Source: Muribaculaceae bacterium
GTDB lineage: Bacteria; Bacteroidota; Bacteroidia; Bacteroidales; Muribaculaceae
Reading direction: 5' to 3'
DNA length: 13,845 bases
Assembly (NCBI GenBank): GCA_017545095.1
Contig: JAFYCU010000231.1
Span: 1 to 13,845, forward strand
The notes under the pieces were generated by a model. The model searched no databases. It worked only from the letters and a program-made list of their open reading frames with translations, and was not told the DNA's origin. The translations under genes and the position numbers were made by a program. Of this stretch, positions 1-5,528 are shown in pieces (position 1 is the stretch's first letter; each line of letters opens with the position of its first letter).

Positions 1-173
1 CCATTCGTGGCGGAACCGATGGTGCACAGCTCTCGTTCAAGGGTCTCCCATGCCCCAACATCTTTGCCGGTGGCATGAACATGCACGGACGCTACGAGTA
101 TGTGCCCATCCCCTCGATGGAGAAAGCCATGATGACCATCGTGGAAATCTGCAAACTCGCCTGCGAGTGCTGA
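1..173 (+). CDS. pepT: Peptidase T, C-terminal end (5' truncated by window)
   Basis: The reading frame is open from the window edge (first full codon at base 3) to TGA at 171-173, giving the last 56 residues of a protein. The visible part contains [19 protein letters not shown], then [16 protein letters not shown] and a closing helix. This is the signature C-terminus of peptidase T, a dizinc M20-family aminotripeptidase that removes N-terminal residues from tripeptides in the cytoplasm. The His of the NMHGRYE stretch corresponds to the last metal-ligand His of the M20 family. The catalytic core and start codon lie outside the window. Identification rests on family memory of these motifs; another M20B peptidase is possible but less likely. 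Confidence 0.9.
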   Translation, partial: IRGGTDGAQLSFKGLPCPNIFAGGMNMHGRYEYVPIPSMEKAMMTIVEICKLACEC

Positions 174-250
174 GTTATCAGTTCACAAGTAGACGAGTAA
201 ACAAGCGTTTTGTAGGGACGCGGCCTGCCACTTCCACAAGCTACAAGTGG

Positions 251-272
251 CGCATTGCGCATCTCGCATCTT
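251..272. repeat. Three-unit 7-base tandem repeat in the lipoprotein leader
   Basis: Units CGCATTG, CGCATCT and CGCATCT follow one another directly and end 16 bases before the start codon at 289. The 14-base string GCATCTCGCATCTT at 259-272 occurs again at 10897-10910, in the leader of an LRR gene, and there too it is followed by an A-rich stretch and an ATG. The rest of the 115-base gap after pepT shows no recognisable promoter. It contains a loose inverted repeat, CCACTT/AAGTGG, around 228-250. Confidence 0.7.
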
Positions 273-288
273 CTAAACATTCGTAAAT

Positions 289-831
289 ATGAAACAATTA
301 ATCAAGCTTTCCATTACAAGCATTATCGCTATTGCTCTGCTGTCGTGCAACGGTGGCAACCAGCAGCAAGCCGTTCAGCCGCAGGTTGTCGATCAGCCAG
401 CTGTTGCCGCAACCACACCCGACACCACGCAACCTGCCGCTCAGCCTCAAGCCGCACCGGCTTCCGCAGCGCAAGCACAGGCATTGCCTGAACCCATCAA
501 CGCTTTCCTGAAACAATATTTTCCCAATGCCACGGTGGCTTATGTCGAGAACGACCATGACCATGGCAGCTTGGCCTATGAGCTTACGCTGAACGACGGT
601 ACCGAGGTGGATTTCTATGCCGACAATCAGTGGGATAAGGTGGACTGTCACACCAAGGCCGTTCCGGCGGCACTCGTACCGAATGCTGTGGCAGCTTATG
701 TGAACGCGAACTACAAGGGCATGACCATCACCAAAATCGATAAAGAGCATGGCGGTTTTGAGGTGGAGTTGAACAACGGCATCGACCTCAACTTCTCCGC
801 TTCAGGACAGTTCCTCGGCGTCGACGACTGA
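289..831 (+). CDS. PepSY-like (DUF2874-type) lipoprotein
   Basis: This 180-residue protein begins with a lipoprotein signal peptide: a charged start (MKQLIK), a hydrophobic core and a lipobox ending LLSC with Cys20 as the lipidation site. Residues about 22-66 form a low-complexity linker rich in Gln, Ala and Pro. Two PepSY-like units follow, roughly residues 67-115 and 117-180. Each has the pattern of a helix with 'FLKQYFP' or 'YVNANYKG', then 'YELTLNDGTEVDF' or 'FEVELNNGIDLNF', and the last ends FLGVDD. This matches the secreted PepSY-like family of Bacteroidetes (Pfam DUF2874), often labelled beta-lactamase-inhibitor-like although the biochemical role is unknown. It is probably anchored in the outer membrane or periplasm. 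It lies 115 bases after pepT with no clear promoter of its own. The start is supported by the signal peptide. Confidence 0.88.
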   Translation: MKQLIKLSITSIIAIALLSCNGGNQQQAVQPQVVDQPAVAATTPDTTQPAAQPQAAPASAAQAQALPEPINAFLKQYFPNATVAYVENDHDHGSLAYELTLNDGTEVDFYADNQWDKVDCHTKAVPAALVPNAVAAYVNANYKGMTITKIDKEHGGFEVELNNGIDLNFSASGQFLGVDD

Positions 832-904
832 GCCTTTCAAGGCTTATGTCATGCCGAAGCAGCGGTCTTGGCAAAGTTTTTTCAAAAAAATCTTTGAAAA
901 TCCA

Positions 905-934
905 TTGTCAATTCAAGAAAAGGCAGTAACTTTG
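905..934 (+). promoter_or_regulatory. Bacteroidetes-type promoter for tRNA-Lys
   Basis: TTG at 905-907 (within CCATTGTCA) serves as the -33 element. TAACTTTG at 927-934 is a perfect TAnnTTTG -7 box, with 19 bases between. Transcription would start near 940, about 11 bases before the mature tRNA. Upstream, 873-900 holds an AT-rich imperfect hairpin (CAAAG ... CTTTG) that may end the lipoprotein transcript. Confidence 0.82.
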
Positions 935-950
935 CACCCGCAAAATCGGA

Positions 951-1023
951 GATTCGTTAGCTCAGTCGGTAGAGCAACGCCCTTTTAAGGCGTGGGCCCT
1001 GGGTTCGAGTCCCAGACGGATCA
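951..1023 (+). tRNA. tRNA-Lys (anticodon TTT)
   Basis: The sequence folds as a 73-base cloverleaf without an encoded CCA. The acceptor stem GATTCGT pairs with ACGGATC (one T-G wobble). The D arm is GCTC/GAGC, the anticodon stem ACGCC/GGCGT encloses loop CTTTTAA (anticodon TTT), the variable loop is 5 bases, and the T arm CTGGG/CCCAG encloses TTCGAGT. The discriminator base is A. It has its own promoter upstream and a strong terminator just after it, so it appears to be a single-gene transcription unit. Confidence 0.97.
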
Positions 1024-1027
1024 CGAC

Positions 1028-1057
1028 AAAAAGCAGACCAGCTGGTCTGCTTTTTTT
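1028..1057 (+). terminator. Intrinsic terminator after tRNA-Lys
   Basis: A perfect palindrome, AGCAGACCAG/CTGGTCTGCT (1032-1051), is flanked by an A run (1028-1032) and a T run (1051-1057). The A run means it could also stop transcription from the opposite strand. The mature tRNA ends five bases before it. The following 160 bases (1058-1217) are G-rich on this strand and show no supportable gene. Confidence 0.93.
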
Positions 1058-1217
1058 GTGCGTGTGTGTCAAATGGGTTATGGCTGCAGGGGTGTGGGGG
1101 ATAAGGGTTTGCGCGTGTTTTGGTATTGGCGATTTTGCGGAGCAGCAGGAGCATGTGAACGAGGAGTTCAGAAGGCTGAATGGGCTGTGATTTTTTTGAA
1201 AAAAAGAACCGAAAAAT

Positions 1218-1248
1218 TTTGCTATTAAAAATAAAAGCATTAATTTTG
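1218..1248 (+). promoter_or_regulatory. Promoter of the hicAB operon
   Basis: TTTG at 1218-1221 and TAATTTTG at 1241-1248 match the Bacteroidetes -33 and -7 elements with a 19-base spacer. The start codon of the hicA frame is 27 bases downstream of the -7 box. Between them lies one arm of a 15-bp inverted repeat that could act as the operator. Confidence 0.82.
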
Positions 1249-1251
1249 CGC

Positions 1252-1266
1252 TGTCAATCAATCAGA
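1252..1266. repeat. Left arm of 15-bp inverted repeat flanking hicAB
   Basis: TGTCAATCAATCAGA lies just past the -7 box and ends eight bases before the hicA start. Its exact reverse complement is found at 1904-1918, over the hicB stop codon. The position at the transcription start makes it a candidate site for HicB autorepression, since HicB antitoxins with DNA-binding domains repress their own promoter. That role is inference. Confidence 0.8.
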
Positions 1267-1274
1267 GATATAAA

Positions 1275-1460
1275 ATGAAGTACAACGAACTGCACAGAGA
1301 GCTCCAAAGAATCAGATGAATCAGGCTAAAGAAACAACGCTCAGGCCACCCACTATGGTACAGCCCAATCACAGGGAAAACGTTCATGACGAGCAACCAC
1401 GGTTCAGCGGAGGTGAAGCCCGGCACATTGAGAAAAATAAAATGCGAATCGGGGCTGTAA
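1275..1460 (+). pseudogene. hicA: HicA-type mRNA interferase toxin, interrupted by an in-frame TGA
   Basis: From ATG at 1275 the frame reads MKYNELHRELQRIR, meets TGA at 1317-1319 (codon 15), and continues in the same frame to TAA at 1458-1460. The downstream part is typical HicA: SGHPLWYSPITGKTF, a SNHGSAEV segment, and GTLRKIKCESGL at the end. The total, 61 codons counting the TGA, is a normal HicA length. His25 in SGHPLW occupies the place of the catalytic His of this double-stranded-RNA-binding-fold RNase family. In related proteins the TGA position is usually Cys in an AGCY-like motif, so a single base change of a TGC or TGT codon would explain it. HicA toxins cleave mRNA and are neutralised by HicB, encoded 40 bases downstream. 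As sequenced only a 14-residue peptide would be made, so I call it a pseudogene. A sequencing error or translational readthrough remains possible. Confidence 0.82.
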
Positions 1461-1500
1461 AGCACCTTTTCAACCAACCACCTAATAACCATATTTCAGC

Positions 1501-1908
1501 ATGAAGAAAATCAGAGTTTTTATCGAGCGCGGCAACGACGGCACATTCGGGGCGTACATGCCTGACGATGACGGTCTGGACTGGAGCGTCATTGGCGACG
1601 GCCGCACCATTGACGAAGCCATTGAGGATTTCAAGTCCTCTTATGAAGAGATGAAGGAGTATTACGCCGAAACGGGGAAGGAGTTCAAGGAGGTTGAGTT
1701 CTCGTTCCAGTACGACGTTCCATCTTTCCTGGCCTACTACAAGGGTTTGCTCACTCTTGCGGGTCTGGGCCGCATCACGGGCATCAACGAGCGTCAGCTG
1801 TCGCAGTATGTGAGCGGTTACCGCAATCCGAGCGCGAAGACGACGAAGAAGATCGAGACCGCGCTGCACGAGTTTGGCAGCGAATTGCAGCAAGTTCGTT
1901 TCGTCTGA
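1501..1908 (+). CDS. hicB: HicB family antitoxin
   Basis: This 135-residue protein has the HicB antitoxin layout. Residues about 1-65 form the partial RNase-H-like HicB fold (MKKIRVFIERGNDGTFGAYM, then a DEAIEDF segment). Residues about 80-130 form a helix-turn-helix DNA-binding domain (LAGLGRITGINERQLSQYV, then GYRNPSAKTTKKIE). HicB binds and blocks the HicA RNase and represses the operon through its DNA-binding domain. It follows the broken hicA frame and probably shares the promoter at 1218-1248. The frame is intact even though its toxin is interrupted. The C-terminal codons and TGA overlap the right arm of the 15-bp inverted repeat. No alternative start fits better than 1501. Confidence 0.92.
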   Translation: MKKIRVFIERGNDGTFGAYMPDDDGLDWSVIGDGRTIDEAIEDFKSSYEEMKEYYAETGKEFKEVEFSFQYDVPSFLAYYKGLLTLAGLGRITGINERQLSQYVSGYRNPSAKTTKKIETALHEFGSELQQVRFV

Positions 1909-1918
1909 TTGATTGACA
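1904..1918. repeat. Right arm of 15-bp inverted repeat flanking hicAB
   Basis: TCTGATTGATTGACA is the exact reverse complement of 1252-1266. It covers the hicB stop codon (1906-1908) and the ten bases after it, and lies 20 bases before the terminator hairpin. It could be the second end of a mobile cassette, a distant operator, or a partner for long-range pairing in the hicAB mRNA. Confidence 0.8.
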
Positions 1919-1938
1919 CGATTGGCCGGAAGGCTTGC

Positions 1939-1971
1939 ATCTCCGGGGCATTGCGCTCCGGGGATTTTTTT
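1939..1971 (+). terminator. Intrinsic terminator of hicAB
   Basis: ATCTCCGGGGC (1939-1949) pairs with GCTCCGGGGAT (1955-1965) over 11 bp with two G-U pairs, around the 5-base loop ATTGC. A run of seven T ends at 1971. It closes the hicAB transcript 30 bases after the hicB stop. Confidence 0.9.
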
Positions 1972-2026
1972 GTGGTGTGGGTTCAGTTCAGTGGTTTGAT
2001 GCATCCCGCTTCACAGGAGCGAGCGT

Positions 2027-2245
2027 ATGCGTATGCTGGCGACCATCACCGTGCAGCCTCATGTGAAGGGTAAGCTGACCCCGGAGAAGTTGTTGCCGCT
2101 GCCGTGGGAGCACAAGCGACCGCCGGTGGAGCGGCTGAGCAAGGAAGAGCGTGGTAAGCGTTGGATGGAGGGAGGGGGCAGTCGAGGAATCCGCCGGAAG
2201 ACCATCTGGATAATACCCCCAGACACCAATGCCGCCGCCAATTAG
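2027..2245 (+). pseudogene. Phage tail-assembly-chaperone-like fragment (prophage remnant)
   Basis: The open frame of 72 codons begins MRMLATITVQPHVKGK and continues LTPEKLLPLPWEHKR and LSKEERGKRW. This resembles the C-terminal part of small phage tail-assembly chaperones, where a conserved Trp or Arg helix precedes a 'P..LLPLPWE' segment at the very end of the protein. The usual N-terminal part of such a protein is not visible: the same frame has a stop at 1997-1999, and a plausible continuation (QER) sits in a neighbouring frame just upstream. The tail after residue 50 (GGGSRG onward) looks degenerate. I infer a decayed prophage gene beside the hicAB cassette, which is often phage-borne. 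Family assignment is from memory of motifs and weak. It could also be a chance open frame. Confidence 0.33.
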
Positions 2246-2269
2246 GCCAATGATATGACTTGTGATTAT

Positions 2270-2356
2270 TTAATCAAAACTGACCATGAAGCAACCGATG
2301 GCAAGAACAACGAATGCGATGAAATAGAGCAGGCATCCGAAGCCGGTCATAAACAT
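2270..2356 (-). CDS. Putative 28-residue single-pass membrane miniprotein
   Basis: On the minus strand ATG at 2356 opens a frame of 28 codons ending TAA at 2270-2272. The peptide begins MFMTGFGCLLYFIAFVVLAI and ends GCFMVSFD. Residues 5-25 are almost wholly hydrophobic, with two Cys residues (8 and 22), as expected for a single transmembrane helix. It begins 49 bases after the miaB stop on the same strand, so it may be read from the miaB transcript. No TAnnTTTG box is visible between them. The frame is framed by an 11-bp inverted repeat. Coding status is uncertain because of its size. I do not recognise a family. Confidence 0.4.
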   Translation of the reverse strand: MFMTGFGCLLYFIAFVVLAIGCFMVSFD

Positions 2357-2375
2357 GTATATTCGGTCAGTTTTG
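2275..2375. repeat. 11-bp inverted repeat around the membrane miniprotein frame
   Basis: CAAAACTGACC at 2275-2285 has its exact reverse complement GGTCAGTTTTG at 2365-2375. In the minus-strand transcript one arm lies 8 bases before the start codon at 2356 and the other overlaps the last codons, so the mRNA could fold with the whole frame in the loop. Confidence 0.65.
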
Positions 2376-2405
2376 TCATCTATATATGTCTGTTGGTTAA
2401 TGTCC

Positions 2406-3812
2406 CTACTCGTCCACGCGCTGGCCTTTGAGGGTGGCGCTTGTGGTGCTTGTCACGCGGCACATCACACGCTCGCCCACCTGCGTGTTGCCGGCGGGAA
2501 ACACGATGACCTTGTTCTGCTGGGTGCGGCCGAACATGTCGGTCTGGGAACGCTTGCTGTAGCCTTCTACCAGCACTTCGAATGTGCGACCCACGTCGCG
2601 TTCGTTGCTCGCCAGCGATAGCTCGTTTTGCAAAGCAATCAGCCTGTTCAGACGGTCGATTTTCACCTCTTCGGGCACGTTGTCGGGCAGGTGCTTGCTG
2701 GCCAATGTGCCAGGGCGCTCGCTGTATTTGAACATGAATGCCGAGTCGAATGCCACCTCGCGCATCAGGCTCAGCGTGAGTTGGAAATCCTCCTCGCTTT
2801 CGTCGTGGAAACCGGTGAACACGTCGGTGCTGATGCCGCAGTGGGGCATGGCGGCACGGATGCGTGCGATGCGGTCGAGATACCACTCCCGGGTGTACTT
2901 TCGGTTCATGAGTTTCAGGATGCGGTTGCTGCCGCTCTGCACGGGCAGGTGGATGTGGTTGCAGATATTGTCGTGGGCGGCCATGGTGGCAATGATGGCA
3001 TCGCTCAGGTCCTCGGGATTGCTGGTGGTGAACCGGATGCGCATCTCGGGGGCGGCCTGCGCCACCATGGTGAGCAACGCTGCCAGGTCCACGGTGTCGC
3101 TGCCATCGGTGGGCTTGTAGAGATAGGAGTTCACATTTTGTCCCAACAGGGTTACCTCCTTGAACCCGCGCTGCTGCAGGTCGGCCAGCTCGTTGAGGAT
3201 GCTCTGCGGCTCACGGCTTCGTTCGCGGCCACGGGTGTAGGGCACGATGCAGTAGGTGCAGAAGTTGTTGCAGCCGCGCATAATGCTGATGAAGCCGCTC
3301 ACGCGGTTGTGACCCAGCCGCTGCGGAATCACGTCGCGGTAGGTTTCGGTGGTCGAGAGCTGCGTGTCGATGGCCTTTTGACCGGTTTCGGCGGCGGCAA
3401 AAAGATGCGGCAGCGACAAATAGCTGTCGGGTCCTGCCACCAGGTCCACACCGTGGCGGGTGATGAGCTCGGCCTTCATGCGCTCGGCCATGCAACCAAT
3501 CACGCCCACAATGAGCCTGCGGTGGCGCGTGCGGCGCAAGGCGTTGAGTTGTGCCAGGCGGGTGATGATTTTCTGTTCGGCGTTGTCGCGCACCGAGCAG
3601 GTGTTGAGCAAGATGGCATCGGCATGATCTAGCTCCTCGGTGGTGCCATAGCCAGCCATCTGCATCACGCTGGCCACCACCTCGCTGTCGGCCACATTCA
3701 TCTGGCAGCCATACGTCTCGATGTGCAGCAGTTTGTTGTATTCCCCCTGGGGGGCATCATAGGTCATTTTCGGTGATTCCATAATGGGTAGGGTGGGGGT
3801 GATGGGTGTCAA
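2406..3812 (-). CDS. miaB: tRNA-2-methylthio-N6-dimethylallyladenosine synthase MiaB
   Basis: MiaB is a radical SAM methylthiotransferase that converts i6A37 to ms2i6A37 in tRNAs reading UNN codons, in the cytoplasm. The 468-residue frame shows all expected parts. The N-terminal UPF0004 domain carries Cys36 (IETYGCQMN), Cys72 (LLNTCSVRDNAEQK) and Cys107 (GVIGCMAER), which bind the auxiliary iron-sulfur cluster. The radical SAM domain has CNNFCTYC with Cys181, Cys185 and Cys188. A C-terminal TRAM domain spans about 404-466. The start is uncertain: the first ATG gives a Pro/Thr-rich lead, while internal Met11 (3782) and Met16 (3767) lie nearer the conserved core. All are downstream of the promoter at 3850-3879. 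A full-length, intact gene on the opposite strand to its neighbours. Confidence 0.96.
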   Translation of the reverse strand: MTPITPTLPIMESPKMTYDAPQGEYNKLLHIETYGCQMNVADSEVVASVMQMAGYGTTEELDHADAILLNTCSVRDNAEQKIITRLAQLNALRRTRHRRLIVGVIGCMAERMKAELITRHGVDLVAGPDSYLSLPHLFAAAETGQKAIDTQLSTTETYRDVIPQRLGHNRVSGFISIMRGCNNFCTYCIVPYTRGRERSREPQSILNELADLQQRGFKEVTLLGQNVNSYLYKPTDGSDTVDLAALLTMVAQAAPEMRIRFTTSNPEDLSDAIIATMAAHDNICNHIHLPVQSGSNRILKLMNRKYTREWYLDRIARIRAAMPHCGISTDVFTGFHDESEEDFQLTLSLMREVAFDSAFMFKYSERPGTLASKHLPDNVPEEVKIDRLNRLIALQNELSLASNERDVGRTFEVLVEGYSKRSQTDMFGRTQQNKVIVFPAGNTQVGERVMCRVTSTTSATLKGQRVDE

Positions 3813-3849
3813 ATTGTCCCTATGTCGGTGAATGTTTGATTTGGGAGCG

Positions 3850-3879
3850 CAAAGTTACGAAATAATGGATAATGCACAA
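3850..3879 (-). promoter_or_regulatory. Promoter of miaB
   Basis: Read on the minus strand, TTG (3879-3877, within ATTGTG) and TAACTTTG (3857-3850) are separated by 19 bases. Transcription would start near 3843, about 30 bases before the first possible start codon. Confidence 0.82.
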
Positions 3880-3991
3880 TGGATGAAGGGAAGTTTTCTG
3901 CAGCACGGTCCATATTTTGCCCTGCTGCCACTTGCGGCCATCGAAATGCGGCACTTCGGCACGGCAAAATCTAAAAAAAACGCTTTTTTGT

Positions 3992-4022
3992 TTTGCGTTG
4001 CGCTCAATTTGCTGTAACTTTG
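3992..4022 (+). promoter_or_regulatory. Promoter of the LRR-dockerin gene at 4050
   Basis: TTTG at 3992-3995 and TAACTTTG at 4015-4022 are 19 bases apart. The start codon follows 27 bases after the -7 box. An A8-CGC-T6 segment at 3973-3989 just upstream could stop transcription arriving from the left. The promoter lies back to back with that of miaB. Confidence 0.85.
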
Positions 4023-4049
4023 CAGGTTGAAAACAACGGAGACACGAAA

Positions 4050-5354
4050 ATGAAATTCATCCCTACGATTATTGCCGCATTGATGACCCTTGGTGCCGTG
4101 GCACCACAGGCGGCAGCTTACGACTTCATGGCCAATGGTCTGGCCTATCGATTCAATCCCGACAGCACCACGGTGACCCTTACCAGCACGAGCCGCCTGA
4201 GTGCCGACAACTACAGCGGACTCACCGCAGCTCTCGTGCCCGAGAGTGTGTGCGACAGCGATGGCATCGTCTATCGCGTTACGGCCATCGACGACTTTGC
4301 TTTCTTTGGGTGTAGCACGCTTCAGGCGGTAAATATCCCCGAATCGGTGAAGCAGATTGGCGACCGCGCACTGGCCTATTGCCCCTCGTTGCGCTCCATC
4401 ACAGTCGATGTTGGCAATGAAGTGTATGACTCGCGCAACTCTTGCAATGCCGTGATTCGCTCGAGCGACAACACGCTTATCGCGGGCTGTGTGCCCACTA
4501 CAATCAACTTAACCATTCGTGCCATCGGTCCGTATGCCTTCGCCGGCTGTGCCGACCTTGCGTTGATGCAGCTCCCCTCGTCGATGAACACCATTGGTTA
4601 CGAAGCCTTTGCCGACTGCACAAAGTTGATATCCATTAATTTGCCGTCCGCCGTCAACGAGGTGGGTTATCGGGTCTTTGCCGGCTGCGACAACCTTAAA
4701 ATAATCACCGTGGCCAGCGGCAATCAGCGGTATGACTCCCGCGACGATTGCAATGGCGTGATCGAGACGGCCACAGCCACCCTGGTGGCTGGCTGCAAGG
4801 CCACGGTGTTGCCGCCCTCGGTGTCGTGCATTGGCTATGAGGCCATGAGTGGCTGCGGGGCACTGACCGATTATGTTGTTCCCGAAACGGTCACGCGCAT
4901 CGGCCACTACGCCTTTGCCGCCACCACCGACCTCACCCAGGTAGACCTGCCGTCAACCATCACCTATTTTGGCGACAAGGCTTTTGGTGCCTGCACAGGT
5001 TTGAACACCATCTATGCACGGCTCGAAAATCCCGCCCAGGCTCACTACTATAACCTGTCAACCTTCGAGGGGGTTGACACTTTGACCACCGTCGTTTATG
5101 TCCCCGATGGCACTGTCGACCTCTACAAGGCCACAATGCCCTGGACACCGTTCTTCCACATTCAGCCCATTCCAACTATCCAACTGGGTGATGTGAACGC
5201 CGATGGACACGTGGACATCACCGACCTGAACATTCTCATCAACATCGTGCTGGGTATGGATGATCCCGATAATTACGAAGGACGAGCCTATATCCTGGGT
5301 AACGACTATGTCGATGTGAGCGATATCAATGCCTTAATCAACTTGATGCTGTAA
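4050..5354 (+). CDS. Secreted BspA-like leucine-rich repeat protein with dockerin-like C-terminus
   Basis: The 434-residue protein starts with a signal peptide (MKFIPTIIAALMTLGAVAPQAAA, likely cut after AAA). About residues 45-340 hold LRR_5 repeats of the BspA / Treponema pallidum type, marked by units such as VTAIDDFAFFGCSTL, AIGPYAFAGCADL and TIGYEAFADCTKL. A YVPDGTVDLYK segment closes the repeats, as is common in this family. Residues 380-434 are dockerin-like: the first unit GDVNADGHVDITDLNILI has a good calcium-binding loop, but the second (ILGNDYVDVSDINALI) lacks the leading acidic residues. BspA-like proteins are surface adhesins. Dockerins normally bind cohesins, and no cohesin is seen here. 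The ATG at 4050 is chosen for the signal peptide and its distance from the promoter; the frame extends upstream only into the promoter itself. Confidence 0.9.
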   Translation: MKFIPTIIAALMTLGAVAPQAAAYDFMANGLAYRFNPDSTTVTLTSTSRLSADNYSGLTAALVPESVCDSDGIVYRVTAIDDFAFFGCSTLQAVNIPESVKQIGDRALAYCPSLRSITVDVGNEVYDSRNSCNAVIRSSDNTLIAGCVPTTINLTIRAIGPYAFAGCADLALMQLPSSMNTIGYEAFADCTKLISINLPSAVNEVGYRVFAGCDNLKIITVASGNQRYDSRDDCNGVIETATATLVAGCKATVLPPSVSCIGYEAMSGCGALTDYVVPETVTRIGHYAFAATTDLTQVDLPSTITYFGDKAFGACTGLNTIYARLENPAQAHYYNLSTFEGVDTLTTVVYVPDGTVDLYKATMPWTPFFHIQPIPTIQLGDVNADGHVDITDLNILINIVLGMDDPDNYEGRAYILGNDYVDVSDINALINLML

Positions 5355-5450
5355 TAGTTTTCGGTTATCCGTTTTCGTTAACAGAATTAGCATCGCCCAT
5401 CAATAAAAGGACCAACAACCAAGAGCCGACATGCCTGCCACGTTTACACT

Positions 5451-5526
5451 GCATTGCGATAATTGTGCATTGTGCATTATGAATTGTGCATTGATATAGG
5501 CTCTTCACTCGTAACTCATCACTCTT
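5451..5526. repeat. 7-base tandem arrays in the leader of the beta-barrel gene
   Basis: From 5451 the sequence steps in sevens: GCATTGC, GATAATT, GTGCATT, GTGCATT, ATGAATT, GTGCATT (to 5492). A second, pyrimidine-rich set (CACTCGT, AACTCAT, CACTCTT; 5506-5526) ends two bases before the start codon at 5529. GCATTGCGATAATTG (5451-5465) recurs exactly at 10874-10888. The rest of the 174-base gap after 5354 holds an imperfect direct repeat (GTTTTCGGTTATCC / GTTTTCGTTAAC) and no clear promoter. Confidence 0.72.
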
Positions 5527-5528
5527 CA

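Noticed and set aside
1120..1190. A short frame ending ...EEFRRLNGL and TGA between the tRNA terminator and hicA promoter
   Set aside because: Too short, no start or upstream continuation, and no homologue that I recognise.
1317..1319. Selenocysteine at the hicA TGA
   Set aside because: I see no convincing hairpin with the usual loop directly downstream, and no HicA selenoprotein is known to me. Other genes here use TGA as a normal stop. Nonsense mutation is simpler.
1316..1504. A 62-codon open frame starting on ATGA at the hicA stop and ending on ATGA at the hicB start
   Set aside because: Its translation has no recognisable features, while the frame one base away reads conserved HicA sequence. 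The neat overlaps at both ends appear coincidental.
951..2405. tRNA-Lys as an integration site with a direct repeat of its 3' end
   Set aside because: I looked for a copy of the T-arm/acceptor sequence up to the end of miaB and found none.
2628..3632. A 334-codon plus-strand open frame opposite miaB
   Set aside because: Antisense shadow of an unmistakable miaB gene; no family features.
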